The notes: a model not told the origin generated them from the sequence alone. A DNA stretch of 64,000 bases from Pseudanabaena sp. BC1403 (GCF_002914585.1 NZ_PDDM01000008.1:1-64000), one strand, 5' to 3'. Shown: positions 19,410-29,342, counted from the stretch's first letter. Made by a program: numbers and translations.

Positions 19410-19991
19410 TTACGCTGACCAGATATTTTCTAAACTCAGCACAAATCCGATTAAAACTTCTTCCCCAGACAAACTTGGTGGAGCTTCGAGAATCTCGACG
19501 GATTTACCCAGACGATAAATAGCAACGCGCTTACTTTCAGGATCGATCAGCCAACCCAAACGACAGCCGTTGTCTTGGTATTCCTGCATTTTTGCTAAGC
19601 CTTTAATCCATGAATCAGTTGGCGATAATAGTTCGATTACAAAATCTGGACATAATGGCAAAAATCTCTTGCGCTGTTCAGGTGTCATCGCATTCCACTT
19701 AGCGATCGGTATCCATGCAGCATCAGGAGAGCGATCAGAACCTTTAGGAAGGGCAAATCCAGTTGATGAGTCAAATGCTTTCCCTAGGGTACTTTGGCGA
19801 TTCCAAAGTGTTAAATCAGTTGTAATATCAGAATTCCAAGCACCTGTTTCACCACCAGTGGGGGACATAATTACGAGTTCTCCATGAGGGTTTCGTTCTA
19901 GTTTAAGTTCTGGGTTTGCCGCGCATAATTCATAAAACTGCTCTCTGGTCAGTTTCATAATTGGATCGAGATTGACTGTATAGGCGGTCAT
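19410..19991 (-). CDS. Uma2 family (DUF820) PD-(D/E)XK nuclease-like protein
   Basis: The protein is about 193 residues, with the family motifs MSPTGGETG near the N-terminus, SPDAAWI (Asp), and DFVIELLSPTDS with Glu-x-Leu, then GWLIDPESKRVAIY. This pattern fits the PD-(D/E)XK core. The ATG at 19991 has GGAG upstream; the longer frame opens with TTG at 20012. Uma2 genes are multiplied in cyanobacteria, and their role is unproven. Two more occur at 54405 and 56006. It lies between the adhesin and CHAT genes. Confidence 0.85.
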   Translation of the reverse strand: MTAYTVNLDPIMKLTREQFYELCAANPELKLERNPHGELVIMSPTGGETGAWNSDITTDLTLWNRQSTLGKAFDSSTGFALPKGSDRSPDAAWIPIAKWNAMTPEQRKRFLPLCPDFVIELLSPTDSWIKGLAKMQEYQDNGCRLGWLIDPESKRVAIYRLGKSVEILEAPPSLSGEEVLIGFVLSLENIWSA

Positions 19992-20038
19992 AGATTTCAC
20001 TCCGAGAAGCAATATTCATATTTTAGCACTCAAACCCA

Positions 20039-20095
20039 AACCAATAAATTTTTGGAAAGTGTCGCCAAGAGACACTTTCCAAAAATTTATTGGTT
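20039..20095. terminator. 25-bp perfect hairpin overlapping the adhesin stop
   Basis: The arms beginning AACCAATAAATTTTTGGAAA and ending in TTGGTT enclose a 7-base loop. The right arm includes the stop codon at 20087-20089. It probably ends the very long adhesin transcript and separates it from the Uma2 gene. Confidence 0.7.
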
Positions 20096-23000
20096 CGCAC
20101 AAGCAAGCTGAGGAATGGCGGGACTGAGTGGATTAGAAGCAGCAACTAACTGCAATCTGCCATTATTATCTCTAGCGACCGCATTTGCCTCGACAATAAA
20201 TTGTGGAGATTCGTTCTTTACTTCTTGTTTCTGCTCTATCGTTGAGATTTGATTTATTCTACTTGGTACGAGTTCAGCCAGTTCTACCAGAGATTGAGTA
20301 ATGGATATCTCATCACTAGGACTCTTTGGCAAGCCACCTCTACCCGCGATCGTAAAGCGATTCTCGCGATTGGATAATTTTCCTCCTACCGCACAGCTTT
20401 GACTAATCTGTTTCGACGAATCAACAAGATTGAGCGGTAAAGAAGTTAAGCCACGACCTGGATCGATATCAGGAGTGGTAACGATAACATTTCCTTGCAC
20501 ACCAAACTGAGAACTAGCTGCAATGTCACTAAAACCTGTTAATTGAGGACGAAACTCTAGTCCATAAATGCCATTAGTGGTGATATCAACTTTGCCACCA
20601 TTGCCAGTAAATGCATTAGCAAAAATATCGCTATTTTCGCCTTTCACTCCAACGATAAAACCTGCTTTGATGTTGATATTGCCACCATTGCCTCCTGCAT
20701 TTGCTGTACCTGCGGTGGTGGTGATATTGCTGCCGTAGCGTAAAAGCAATATAGATGGAACATTTAAATTTATATTGCCTCCATTGGTGCTAGCAGTTGA
20801 GGCGGTGATAGAGGAACCATTCAAAAGGGAGAGGTAATTGGCAAATATAGTGATGTTGCCACCCAGTCCTGAGCCAAGACTACCGACAGCGATTGTCGCT
20901 CCATCTTGAAGGGTGACATACTGCGGATCGATCGCAATATTGCCGCCATCTCCTGTAGAACCTAATGTGGTATTGGCAAATAAGCCAGTACCCGCTGTAA
21001 AGAGGATCGAGTTTCCTGCAATCAGTCCAATGTTGCCAGCTTTTCCACTGCTACTAGTTTGAGCAATAATTTGACTATTGTCTTTGAAGGTGATGCTCTC
21101 TCCTGCGACAACATTGATATTTCCAGCGTTACCGAGGCTATTGGTATTACTAAGGACTTGGCTGTTATTTTGGAAGGCGATCGCCGCAGGACTAGTGATC
21201 AAAATATTTCCAGCAGGGGCAATTCCTTGGGTCGTACTCACGATCAGGGTATTGTCAAAGGTGAGATTGCCTAACCCTTTAATCATTACGTCTCCCGAAC
21301 GCCCATTTTGTCCAGATCCAAAAATAGTGGTGATGAAAGTGTTGGGATCGTTGATATCATAGGCGCGCTTAGGGAAATTTACGGTCTTACTCGTAATGAT
21401 TTGAAGGTCTGCAATTTTCAAATCACCTAGACCATTAATGTTTACTGCTCCTGCTTGCCCAAAGGCTGATGAGGTAAAGAGGGCAAGATTACTGATTTGA
21501 TTTTTTGCAGTTAAATTGATCTCACCACCATTGCCACTATTTGAGCCTGCCGCAGAAATAGAGAACGACAATATATAACTAGCTAAAGCACTGGTAATAC
21601 TGCCATTGGGGGCAGATATAGAAACCGATCCGCCATTCTGGGAACCAGCAGATGAGGCTAACGAGTACGCTGACAATGTCGAATTGTTTAATGAGATATT
21701 GCCAGTGCCAGAGTATAAAGCAATTGCGCCTCCATTCCGAGAATTTGCGGATCTCGCGAATGAATACGAATACAATGTCAAATCGTTCAGCATAATGTTG
21801 CCTAACGAGTTAGCTAGAGAGATTTTCCCTCCATTTCCAGAATGATTTAATTTTGAGGATGAGTAAGAAGCTGTAGATGAGTTCAATGGAGCATTGATTA
21901 GTGAAATGTTGCCAGCATGAGAAGCCAAAGAAAATGATCCTCCATTACCAGAGGAACCAGAGCCTGAGTATGTACCAGCATCTAAATAAGTGCCAACATC
22001 CCCAAAGAAACTCCTAACATCTTTAACCGTAATATTGCCAGAATAAGTAGCAAAAGAGATGTCTCCAGCATTTCCTGAATTACCTAATGCCAAGGAAACA
22101 GAGGGTGATTTCCAGATCGGACGGGTGATCGTAATATTGCCTGAGTAAGAAGAGAGAGAAACTGATCCTGCATTCGCTGAGTTGCCAAAGTATACGAATG
22201 AAGACGATTCAAAGTACATGTTATCTAGTATGATATCGCCCGAATAAGAAGAAAATGAAATCGCTCCGCCATTCCCAGTATTGCCAAAGAGGGTAAAAGA
22301 GTCAGTGTATAATTCAGAATTCATCGTAATCTTGCCAGAATAAGAAGAAATCGCGACCGATCCTCCATTTCCTGCATTGCCAAATCCAGGCTCTGCGTAA
22401 GCGATTAAGTTTGAATTCAGCGCAATATCTCCTCGACCATAGACGCGAATATCTCCCGCGTTAGCTCCTACAACATTTGTGCCAGTATTAATTTCTTGAG
22501 TGGAAATTTTGCCTTGTAAGGAATTAGGAGTGAACTGGTTAGTTAATAGCACCAATCCACTTGGCTGACTCACGCGAATATTCCCATTCACCGTAATATC
22601 GGCTCTAGTAGGAGGATCTACATAGGTGGGAACAGGTGCGATCGCACCTGACACTGTTGGACTAGCAGGTAACCCACCCAACTGTGCCCAATCCACACCT
22701 GCTCTTATATCCAAAGTTGCCTTAGTACTTCCATCAATCGTAATTGGAGTCTGCACTGGCACAATATCCTGAACTGAGCCACTACTATTCTTAATTGCCT
22801 GATAGTCAGTCAAACTAAATGTTGCTAAATCCGCATAACGCTTAGTGGAATTAAATAGAGTCGTATTGTTGGGATTAATCGTAGTACTAACAGTTCCTCT
22901 ATTATTAATCGTGACATTCCCCATCGCCACGCTTCCCGCCGCTAAAATATGCAGAGATGCTCCTGTATAGTTACCTAAAGTCACATTACCATTAGCCAAA

Positions 23001-23902
23001 ATTACTGGATCATTAGGACTGATCAAATTACCGATAGTTCTATTCAACTTTTCGATATTTAAGTTCCCCCCAGCATAAAAATGGGCATCACCAATCACAG
23101 GATTTTGCGATCGCAACACCATATTCCTATCTGACCGAAACCTACTACTAGGATGATTTAAAGCGAAAATATCAACCAATTGATTTCCTTGCACAAGCAA
23201 ATCTCTAGCAGATGCTGCCACGAATGGACTAGTCTTAGTATCGCGAATCGTCACCGTATCTTGTGCTTGCAAAATCAGATCTCGACCTGCTTTTAATTGC
23301 CCTTGCAAGTCCAATTTGTCCGCATTTAAAACTAAATCTTTTCCCGTGAAGAGATTAGCCCGATTGCTAATAGTTGCGCCTGTATTACTTGTGCCATATT
23401 GCAATCCCATTGTAATGTTCGTCGTCAGCAATGGCGGAGCTTGGGGTGTGGTGGCACTGAACTCGCTGCCATCGGAGAACTTGAAACTATTAGCTGTACT
23501 CCCAACAAAAGTTCCACCAATATCTAGCTTCGCATTTGCCCCAAACATAATCCCGTTAGGATTGAGCAAAAATAAATTCGCATTGCCATTGGCTTTAAGA
23601 ATCCCGTCAATATTGGAGACAGAGTTTCCCGTTACCCTCGTCAAAATATTCTGAACATTCGGCGCATTATTAAAATAGGCAGTATTATTTGTCGAAACTG
23701 AGAAGTCTTGAAAACTATGATAAAGGTTAACGCCTCTTGCTGTGCCACCATCAATTGTATGGATCAATCCATTGTTTATAACTGTGGAGTCTATAGGTAA
23801 AGTATTGTCTGGGAGGATCTGTGCTGTTGCTGAAAGTGTTGCTGTGAGATAGCTGAGAGCAAATACACCTGTCAAACTGATATAACGAGGAGTAAGTTTC
23901 AT
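20087..23902 (-). CDS. two-partner-secretion filamentous haemagglutinin-type adhesin
   Basis: The protein is 1271 residues. After a signal peptide (MKLTPRY to about residue 28) comes the TPS/haemagglutination N-terminal domain, with the classic NPNGIMFG and GGTFVGSTAN motifs. A long repetitive beta-helix follows with SSYSGNI, GNGGxI and AGNI repeats, rich in Gly/Ser/Asn and without cysteines in its centre. The start is taken at the ATG MKL at 23902; the longer frame begins with TTG. Such proteins cross the outer membrane through a TpsB/FhaC-type porin, which is not in the window. It is probably an adhesin or a contact-dependent factor. It is divergent from the CHASE2 kinase, suggesting shared control. 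Confidence 0.85.
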   Translation of the reverse strand: MKLTPRYISLTGVFALSYLTATLSATAQILPDNTLPIDSTVINNGLIHTIDGGTARGVNLYHSFQDFSVSTNNTAYFNNAPNVQNILTRVTGNSVSNIDGILKANGNANLFLLNPNGIMFGANAKLDIGGTFVGSTANSFKFSDGSEFSATTPQAPPLLTTNITMGLQYGTSNTGATISNRANLFTGKDLVLNADKLDLQGQLKAGRDLILQAQDTVTIRDTKTSPFVAASARDLLVQGNQLVDIFALNHPSSRFRSDRNMVLRSQNPVIGDAHFYAGGNLNIEKLNRTIGNLISPNDPVILANGNVTLGNYTGASLHILAAGSVAMGNVTINNRGTVSTTINPNNTTLFNSTKRYADLATFSLTDYQAIKNSSGSVQDIVPVQTPITIDGSTKATLDIRAGVDWAQLGGLPASPTVSGAIAPVPTYVDPPTRADITVNGNIRVSQPSGLVLLTNQFTPNSLQGKISTQEINTGTNVVGANAGDIRVYGRGDIALNSNLIAYAEPGFGNAGNGGSVAISSYSGKITMNSELYTDSFTLFGNTGNGGAISFSSYSGDIILDNMYFESSSFVYFGNSANAGSVSLSSYSGNITITRPIWKSPSVSLALGNSGNAGDISFATYSGNITVKDVRSFFGDVGTYLDAGTYSGSGSSGNGGSFSLASHAGNISLINAPLNSSTASYSSSKLNHSGNGGKISLANSLGNIMLNDLTLYSYSFARSANSRNGGAIALYSGTGNISLNNSTLSAYSLASSAGSQNGGSVSISAPNGSITSALASYILSFSISAAGSNSGNGGEINLTAKNQISNLALFTSSAFGQAGAVNINGLGDLKIADLQIITSKTVNFPKRAYDINDPNTFITTIFGSGQNGRSGDVMIKGLGNLTFDNTLIVSTTQGIAPAGNILITSPAAIAFQNNSQVLSNTNSLGNAGNINVVAGESITFKDNSQIIAQTSSSGKAGNIGLIAGNSILFTAGTGLFANTTLGSTGDGGNIAIDPQYVTLQDGATIAVGSLGSGLGGNITIFANYLSLLNGSSITASTASTNGGNINLNVPSILLLRYGSNITTTAGTANAGGNGGNINIKAGFIVGVKGENSDIFANAFTGNGGKVDITTNGIYGLEFRPQLTGFSDIAASSQFGVQGNVIVTTPDIDPGRGLTSLPLNLVDSSKQISQSCAVGGKLSNRENRFTIAGRGGLPKSPSDEISITQSLVELAELVPSRINQISTIEQKQEVKNESPQFIVEANAVARDNNGRLQLVAASNPLSPAIPQLACANQ

Positions 23903-24198
23903 GTTTTCAATTTCTCTTAAAGCCAATTCATAAAGATCAAATTTGCAAATGAAACAGGTTTAAGCATTAGTAAAATATCGAACCTGTAATGATCTGATAT
24001 CAATATAATACCGATTTGTAGAGATAATAGACAAAGAGTTTGAGAACTCACGCAAAACAACGAGATTAGGTGCAATTTATGAATTGCTCCTACAATAAAA
24101 TGATGCTTTCAGGACATTTTTTGCGTAACTCATAACATTGCAAGAAAATAGGATGTATATACTTTTCGATAGTTGCTAATCCATTTTAAAATTTACAT
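23903..24198. promoter_or_regulatory. divergent control region between adhesin and CHASE2 kinase genes
   Basis: This 296-bp AT-rich region has no reading frame of interest. It must hold promoters for both the leftward adhesin gene and the rightward CHASE2 kinase gene. I could not fix -10/-35 elements or an operator with confidence. Confidence 0.4.
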
Positions 24199-26622
24199 AT
24201 GTGGATAAACCTAAAAAAGATAATTTGGAAATTGCGTGGAGTTTTGATTGTTGTCCCCGCGACAACAGGGATTTTGTTGGGAATGCGCTTTGTGGGGATT
24301 TTTCAACCATTAGAACTTGCTGTATATGACTTGTTCTTTCAATGGCGACCGTCAGAATCCATTGACGAACGCATCGTGATTGTCGCAATCAATGAATCCG
24401 ACATCCAGAAGTTTGGTTCTCCTATTTCCGACGAAACCCTTGCCAAGCTCTTAAACTTAATTAGGAAACAGCAACCCAGAGTAATCGGGCTAGATATCTA
24501 TCGAGATCTGCCAGTCCCCAAGCAATATGGTTCTGAATATCAACAACTAGTAAACATATTTACATCGACACCAAACCTAATCGGCATTCGCAAGGTGATC
24601 ATTAATCAAGATGGTAGTGATGTAGCTGCTTCTCCTATTCTAGAGAAGCTGAATCAAGTAGCTGCCAACGATTTTCTTCCCGATGGCGACGGGAAGATTC
24701 GCCGTATCCTACTGTCACTTAAAGACAAACATGGTAAAACTATTACTAGTTTGAGTGCCGCATTAGCCCTCGAATATCTTAAAAAAGAGAATGTTAGCCT
24801 CGAAGTTGTTAATCCCAAAACACAGCAATATAAATTAGGAAAAGCAATATTTTCTCCCATCACTGAAAATGATGGAGGCTATGTTCGGCAAGGACTGGGA
24901 GGTTATCAAATATTATCAAATTTCCGCAATTTTCAGGATAACTTTTACACGGTTTCCCTAAGTGATGTACTTAATGGAAATATTTCTCAGGATATATTTC
25001 GCGATCGCCTTGTTCTCATCGGAATTACCGCAGAAAGTAACACTGACTACTTTATTACCCCATACAACAGCACAACATTAGGTAATTCTTTCCCCGTAAC
25101 AAGTGGCGTAATTCTTCATGCTAATATTGCCAGTCAATTACTCGCTAACGCCCTTGACGGCCGACCCATCATACAAGTTTGGGCAAAATTAACCGAATCC
25201 TTGTGGATTGTGATGTGGGCAGCTATCGGTGGTCTATTGTGCAACAGTAGACGAGACAAAAGAATGCTGACATCATCAAAACTTGCATTTCGTCTACCTT
25301 GGAAAATCTTGACGATTTTTGGATTAGGCGGAGGGTTACTTACTGTAAGCTATATCGCATTTTTGTGGGGTTGGTGGTTGCCTGTAGTTCCTACTTTATT
25401 AGCTCTATTTAGTTCAGCGATCGCTGTCACAGGTTATACAACACTCAGCGCTGGTGAAACTCGCAAAAGGGCTATTCTTTCTGTTATTCCTGATTTGATG
25501 TTTCATGTCAGTGTGGATGGTATCTATCTTGGTCAGGTTAACTATGAAAATGAGATCGATTTGCTGTATCCCGATTTTGAGAATATTGGGAAGCATGTTT
25601 CCCAAATTCTACCGCCCGAAGCTAGCGATCGCCAACTTTTCTATATGCATCAGGCCATAATCACGGGGGAAATGCAAATTTATGAGCAGCAAATATGTGT
25701 AAATGGCAATTGCCAAGATGAGGAGGTACGTATAGTAGTTAGCGGAGCCAACGAAGTATTATTTATGGTTCGCAATATTAGCGATCGCAAACGCGCAGAA
25801 GCCGCAATTTATCAAAAAAATGTCGAATTAGCCAGCACCTTAGATGAGCTAACCGCTACACAGAAGCAACTATTAGAGTCAGAAAAGTATGCTGCGCTTG
25901 GCAGTATGGTGGCAGGTATCGCCCATGAGGTGAATACCCCTGTTGGCAATAGTTTAATGGCGGCTTCCGTTCTTGATAATGCGACAAATAAGTTTAAGGA
26001 ATCTTTTGATCGCGGGGAACTGAAGAAATCTAGCTTACAAGCATATTTAGAAAAATCCAAAAGCAGTAGCGAAATTCTATTGGCTAACTTACAACGTGCT
26101 GCCGAACTCATCCAAAACTTTAAGCAAGTTGCAATTGATCAAACCAGTCTGGAACAGCGTAGCTTTCAAGTCAAAGACTATATCGAAAGAACTCTGATTA
26201 GCTTAGCCCCGCAGATCCAAAATACTCAACATCAAATTGAAGTCCTTGGCGATAATGCGATCACCATACAAAGTTATCCAGGTGCATTTTCGCAAATTAT
26301 CACAAATTTAGTGCTAAATTCCCTTACCCATGCCTATCAAGATATAGAAGAATCTGGACAGTTGAAATTTGAAATTACTCAGCAAGCTGACAAAGTTCTA
26401 ATTATGTACTCTGATGATGGCAAGGGTATTCAACCTGATGATTTAGACAAAATTTTTGAGCCTTTTTTTACGACAGCGAGAGCAAGAGGTGGCAGCGGTC
26501 TAGGGCTGCATATTATCTATAATCTTGTAACGCAAAATCTTAAGGGAACCATTCTCTGTGAAAGTGCAGTTGGTAAGGGTACAAAGTTTTTGATCACCTT
26601 ACCAATTAACTTAGAGTTATAG
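24199..26622 (+). CDS. CHASE2-domain sensor histidine kinase
   Basis: The 807-residue membrane protein starts with an N-terminal transmembrane segment (about 13-33). A periplasmic CHASE2 domain (about 35-320) follows, with VIVAINESDI, GLDIY and RDRLVLIGITAES, then two or three transmembrane helices (about 333-412). A PAS-like segment leads to NISDRKRAE (about 525) and a coiled coil. HisKA has His576 in GIAHEVNTP, and the ATPase domain has Asn703/Asn707, DDGKGI and GSGLGL. It should autophosphorylate on a periplasmic signal; no partner response regulator is adjacent. CHASE2 proteins commonly neighbour TPS adhesin, DUF928 and CHAT genes in cyanobacteria, as here. Confidence 0.9.
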   Translation: MWINLKKIIWKLRGVLIVVPATTGILLGMRFVGIFQPLELAVYDLFFQWRPSESIDERIVIVAINESDIQKFGSPISDETLAKLLNLIRKQQPRVIGLDIYRDLPVPKQYGSEYQQLVNIFTSTPNLIGIRKVIINQDGSDVAASPILEKLNQVAANDFLPDGDGKIRRILLSLKDKHGKTITSLSAALALEYLKKENVSLEVVNPKTQQYKLGKAIFSPITENDGGYVRQGLGGYQILSNFRNFQDNFYTVSLSDVLNGNISQDIFRDRLVLIGITAESNTDYFITPYNSTTLGNSFPVTSGVILHANIASQLLANALDGRPIIQVWAKLTESLWIVMWAAIGGLLCNSRRDKRMLTSSKLAFRLPWKILTIFGLGGGLLTVSYIAFLWGWWLPVVPTLLALFSSAIAVTGYTTLSAGETRKRAILSVIPDLMFHVSVDGIYLGQVNYENEIDLLYPDFENIGKHVSQILPPEASDRQLFYMHQAIITGEMQIYEQQICVNGNCQDEEVRIVVSGANEVLFMVRNISDRKRAEAAIYQKNVELASTLDELTATQKQLLESEKYAALGSMVAGIAHEVNTPVGNSLMAASVLDNATNKFKESFDRGELKKSSLQAYLEKSKSSSEILLANLQRAAELIQNFKQVAIDQTSLEQRSFQVKDYIERTLISLAPQIQNTQHQIEVLGDNAITIQSYPGAFSQIITNLVLNSLTHAYQDIEESGQLKFEITQQADKVLIMYSDDGKGIQPDDLDKIFEPFFTTARARGGSGLGLHIIYNLVTQNLKGTILCESAVGKGTKFLITLPINLEL

Positions 26623-26633
26623 CAGCAATGTAA

Positions 26634-26734
26634 TACCAAAACCAAAGTGGCGCAGCCATCTTTGTGTTTTTAAAACCCTTACTGGGTTTGTTTTTAAATT
26701 CACGAAAGTGTTGCCACACTTTTGTGAATTGGTA
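26634..26734. mobile_element. 101-bp TNA-target palindromic element, copy 4
   Basis: The ends are TACCAA and TTGGTA, with flanking TAA on both sides (26631-26633 and 26735-26737). The same three stems are present. The left flank GCAATGTAA is shared with copies 1 and 6, so all three probably inserted into the same type of resident repeat. It lies a few bases after the CHASE2 kinase stop. Confidence 0.75.
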
Positions 26735-26738
26735 TAAA

Positions 26739-26782
26739 TAGGTAAGGATGGGCGGCGCAAAGCGCCGCCCATCCTTACCTAT
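26739..26782. terminator. GC-core hairpin between the CHASE2 kinase and ankyrin genes
   Basis: The perfect arms TAGGTAAGGATGGGCGGCGC and its complement enclose an AAA-type loop. It lies between two convergent genes and may serve both. The rest of the gap to the ankyrin stop holds nothing recognisable. Confidence 0.6.
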
Positions 26783-26900
26783 TTAGCACTATCTGCAATT
26801 CTTCGTTATTCAGCAAGAGATTTATCATTTTGGAGAGACTTCTTGTTCCACAAATAGAATCAGCTATTCTCAATGGATGACTCAAAGCGCCATCCATTTT

Positions 26901-27455
26901 TTAGTTGCTTGCAATACTTCGCAAAATTGCGACAGTCTCTTGATGATTGCCATCCCACGCCCACATGATTGCTGTCCAGCCATTGCGATCCTGTGCGTTT
27001 AGTCTTGCCCCTGAGGCAATTAGCGATCGCACGATTTCGCCATAGCCTTGACCTGCTGCCCACATGAGTGGAGTCCAACCATACTTATTGCGCGTATTCG
27101 GATTTGCCCCTGAAACTAATAAAACCCTTACAACATCAGTATGTCCATTCATCGCTGCCCATAACAAAGGTGTCCAGCCATACTCATCGCGAACATTGAC
27201 ATCGGTTGCTTGAGAAATTAGCGATCGCACCTCCTTGATATTGCCATTTTGAGCAGCTATGAGTAATTGTGAATTAAGATTTTGCTTAGTTTTTTCTTGG
27301 TTAATTTGCTTGATTTGGCTATTAATTGGCTTGATAGACTCAGGGCTTTGCGATAAATCATTTGCATAGACAGCATTCGCATAGACATTGGTGCTAAAGC
27401 TAAGAACGAGGCTACAGGCTAATAAAAAGTTTGAGCTTCTTAAAAAAATATTCAT
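26901..27455 (-). CDS. exported ankyrin-repeat protein
   Basis: The 184-residue protein has a signal peptide (about 1-27), a short charged linker, then four ankyrin repeats from about residue 62. They carry the pattern YGWTPLLWAAMNGHTDVVRVLL followed by GANPNTRN and end near IASN. It should act as a periplasmic binding protein for an unknown partner; no enzyme domain is present. It stands alone between terminators. ATG start; a GC-core hairpin lies 29 bases upstream of it. Confidence 0.85.
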   Translation of the reverse strand: MNIFLRSSNFLLACSLVLSFSTNVYANAVYANDLSQSPESIKPINSQIKQINQEKTKQNLNSQLLIAAQNGNIKEVRSLISQATDVNVRDEYGWTPLLWAAMNGHTDVVRVLLVSGANPNTRNKYGWTPLMWAAGQGYGEIVRSLIASGARLNAQDRNGWTAIMWAWDGNHQETVAILRSIASN

Positions 27456-27483
27456 AGATCTACTCGCATCTCAAGTTAATTAT

Positions 27484-27532
27484 CTTGGTTCATTTTTTTG
27501 TGGCGCTTCGCGCCACAAAAAAATGAACCAAG
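27484..27532. repeat. perfect GC-core hairpin in the ankyrin gene 5' region
   Basis: The 22-base perfect arms start CTTGGTTCATTTTTTTGTGG and enclose a CTTCG loop. Unlike most hairpins of this set, it is upstream of its nearest gene (start codon at 27455), so a simple terminator role does not explain it. It could be an attenuator or the end of an unseen upstream transcript. Confidence 0.55.
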
Positions 27533-27620
27533 ATTGATTTAGAGTCTATGAACTTGTTTTGCGATCGGCTAGCGCAATTCTGCGGAAGTTTATAAAGAAA
27601 AGACAGCACTTCGGAGCTTA

Positions 27621-27686
27621 AGATCCCCGACTTTTTGTATTGCTTACAAAATTGCTCTCTGCTTGCACAGAAAAAATTGAGGATCT
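27621..27686. repeat. inverted repeat with AGATCCCCGACTTTTT arm
   Basis: AGATCCCCGACTTTTT pairs imperfectly with AAAAAATTGAGGATCT across about 35 bases. It is related to the element at 1463. It lies in the 380-bp gap between the ankyrin and PucC-like genes, in which I see no other gene. Confidence 0.5.
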
Positions 27687-27838
27687 AGACTTTTGCAGTT
27701 TTCTTTCGCTTGCCTAAATATAAAGACATCACTTTGTGCAGTCTTTTATTTAAACCTTTACAGTGTGGGGCTTTCTGCTCTTAGTGCTAAAGTGAATAAT
27801 AATATTTTTATTGATTTTTAAAATTTCAATTGCCAACG

Positions 27839-29308
27839 ATGAATAATCAAGTGGATACTGCAAATTTAGACGAACTGCCGCCTAAACTGCCACTGCTCCA
27901 GATGTTTCGGATCGGTTTATTTCAAATGGGCTTAGGGATCATGTCTTTGCTAATCGCTGGGCTGCTTAACCGCCTAATGATCAACGAATTGACAATTCCT
28001 GCTACCCTCGCCGCAGGATTTATTGCCATGCCTCTGTTTGTGTCACCGACACGAGTCTGGTTTGGGCAAACATCGGATGCTAAAACCATATTTGGAACCC
28101 ATCGCTCAGGATATGTCTGGATTGGAGCGGTGGTATTTGCAATCATTGCCTTTTTGCTCACACAGGTAATGTGGAAGTTAGGACTTAGCGTTCATGAGAT
28201 TGGCTGGACTGGTATCACCTATGCATGGGCAGTTTTACTTGGTGCAATGTTCGCTATTTATGGAATGGCAATCAGTTTTAGTTCCACTCCCTTTGCGGCA
28301 ATGTTAGTGGATATATCCGATGAAGAGGATCGCTCAAAATTAGTTGGGATCGTCTGGTCGATGCTCATGGTGGGTATCGTCATTGGCGCGATCGCAGTTT
28401 CGAGACTTCTACCCTGTACAGGTGCGCCACCTAGCGAGGTGTCTATTTATGCAAATAGCGATCGCCTTGTCCAGCTCCAAAAATCAATTAATACCGTATT
28501 CATGATCATTCCTGTTGCCGTAGTTGGACTATCATTTTTTGCAACCTATGGTATTGAGCGAAAATATTCCCGATACAAATTGCGCGTTGCTCAAAATCAT
28601 ATTCTCAATGGAACTACTGCCACAGAAGATAAACTTAATCTCGGTCGGGCTTTGCGCGTATTAACTGCCAGTAAACAAACTGGTTTATTCTTCTCATTCT
28701 TACTGATGATGACCATCGGCATTTTCATGCAAGATGCGATTATGGAGCCATTTGGCGGCGCAGTATTTGGGATGAGCATTTGTGCAACTACCCAGCTTAA
28801 TGCAGCGTTTGGAACAGGTACACTCATTGGTTTAAGCTCTTCAGGATTTTTAATTGTGCCGCGCCTTGGCAAAGAAAATTCGACAAAATTAGGTTGTTAC
28901 TTAGTTGCAGCTAGCTGTGCTTTGCTATTGATTGCAGGCTTTACCCAAAAAACTGTTGTCTTGCAAGTAGCTCTCGCTCTATTTGGATTTGCTTCAGGAA
29001 TTACAACTTCAGGCGCATTAAGTCTCATGCTTGACCTCACAGCCGCCGAAACCGCAGGAACATTTATCGGTGCTTGGGGATTATCTCAGGCGATCGCTAG
29101 AGGTGTCGCCACGCTCTCAGGCGGCATCGTGCTTGATATTGGCAAGAAAATCTTTAGTACCTCGATCTACGCCTATAGTTTTGTGTTTGTCTGTGAAGCT
29201 GCCGTGATGATTATTGCTGTAAGCTTACTCAGTCGCGTGAATGTGCAGGAATTTCGCACTGATGCAAAACAGGCGATCGCAGCTGTATTCACCAACGAAA
29301 TTGACTAG
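27839..29308 (+). CDS. PucC/LhaA-family (BCD) major facilitator transporter
   Basis: The protein is 489 residues with about twelve hydrophobic helices. The family signature lies at the N-terminus (FRIGLFQMGLGIMSLL then LNRLMI) with FVSPTRVWFGQTSDA and HRSGYVWIG in the first loop. The internal STPFAAMLVDISDEEDRSKLVGIVW segment is typical of PucC-like proteins linked to (bacterio)chlorophyll handling or light-harvesting assembly. The likely role is in photosynthetic pigment-protein assembly in the membrane. I chose the ATG at 27839; the longer frame begins with TTG. It is convergent with the vWA gene, sharing the terminator at 29310. Confidence 0.85.
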   Translation: MNNQVDTANLDELPPKLPLLQMFRIGLFQMGLGIMSLLIAGLLNRLMINELTIPATLAAGFIAMPLFVSPTRVWFGQTSDAKTIFGTHRSGYVWIGAVVFAIIAFLLTQVMWKLGLSVHEIGWTGITYAWAVLLGAMFAIYGMAISFSSTPFAAMLVDISDEEDRSKLVGIVWSMLMVGIVIGAIAVSRLLPCTGAPPSEVSIYANSDRLVQLQKSINTVFMIIPVAVVGLSFFATYGIERKYSRYKLRVAQNHILNGTTATEDKLNLGRALRVLTASKQTGLFFSFLLMMTIGIFMQDAIMEPFGGAVFGMSICATTQLNAAFGTGTLIGLSSSGFLIVPRLGKENSTKLGCYLVAASCALLLIAGFTQKTVVLQVALALFGFASGITTSGALSLMLDLTAAETAGTFIGAWGLSQAIARGVATLSGGIVLDIGKKIFSTSIYAYSFVFVCEAAVMIIAVSLLSRVNVQEFRTDAKQAIAAVFTNEID

Positions 29309-29309
29309 C

Positions 29310-29342
29310 AGTTTTTTCAGCGCCTACGGCGCTGAAAAAACT
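29310..29342. terminator. bidirectional GC-core terminator
   Basis: AGTTTTTTCAGCGCC-TAC-GGCGCTGAAAAAACT is a perfect hairpin with A/T runs in both arms. It fills the space between the convergent stops of the PucC-like gene (29308) and the vWA gene (29341). Confidence 0.8.

Noticed and set aside
20600-21850. Several plus-strand frames inside the adhesin gene
   Set aside because: They are shadows of the long adhesin frame, with no motif and overlapping each other.
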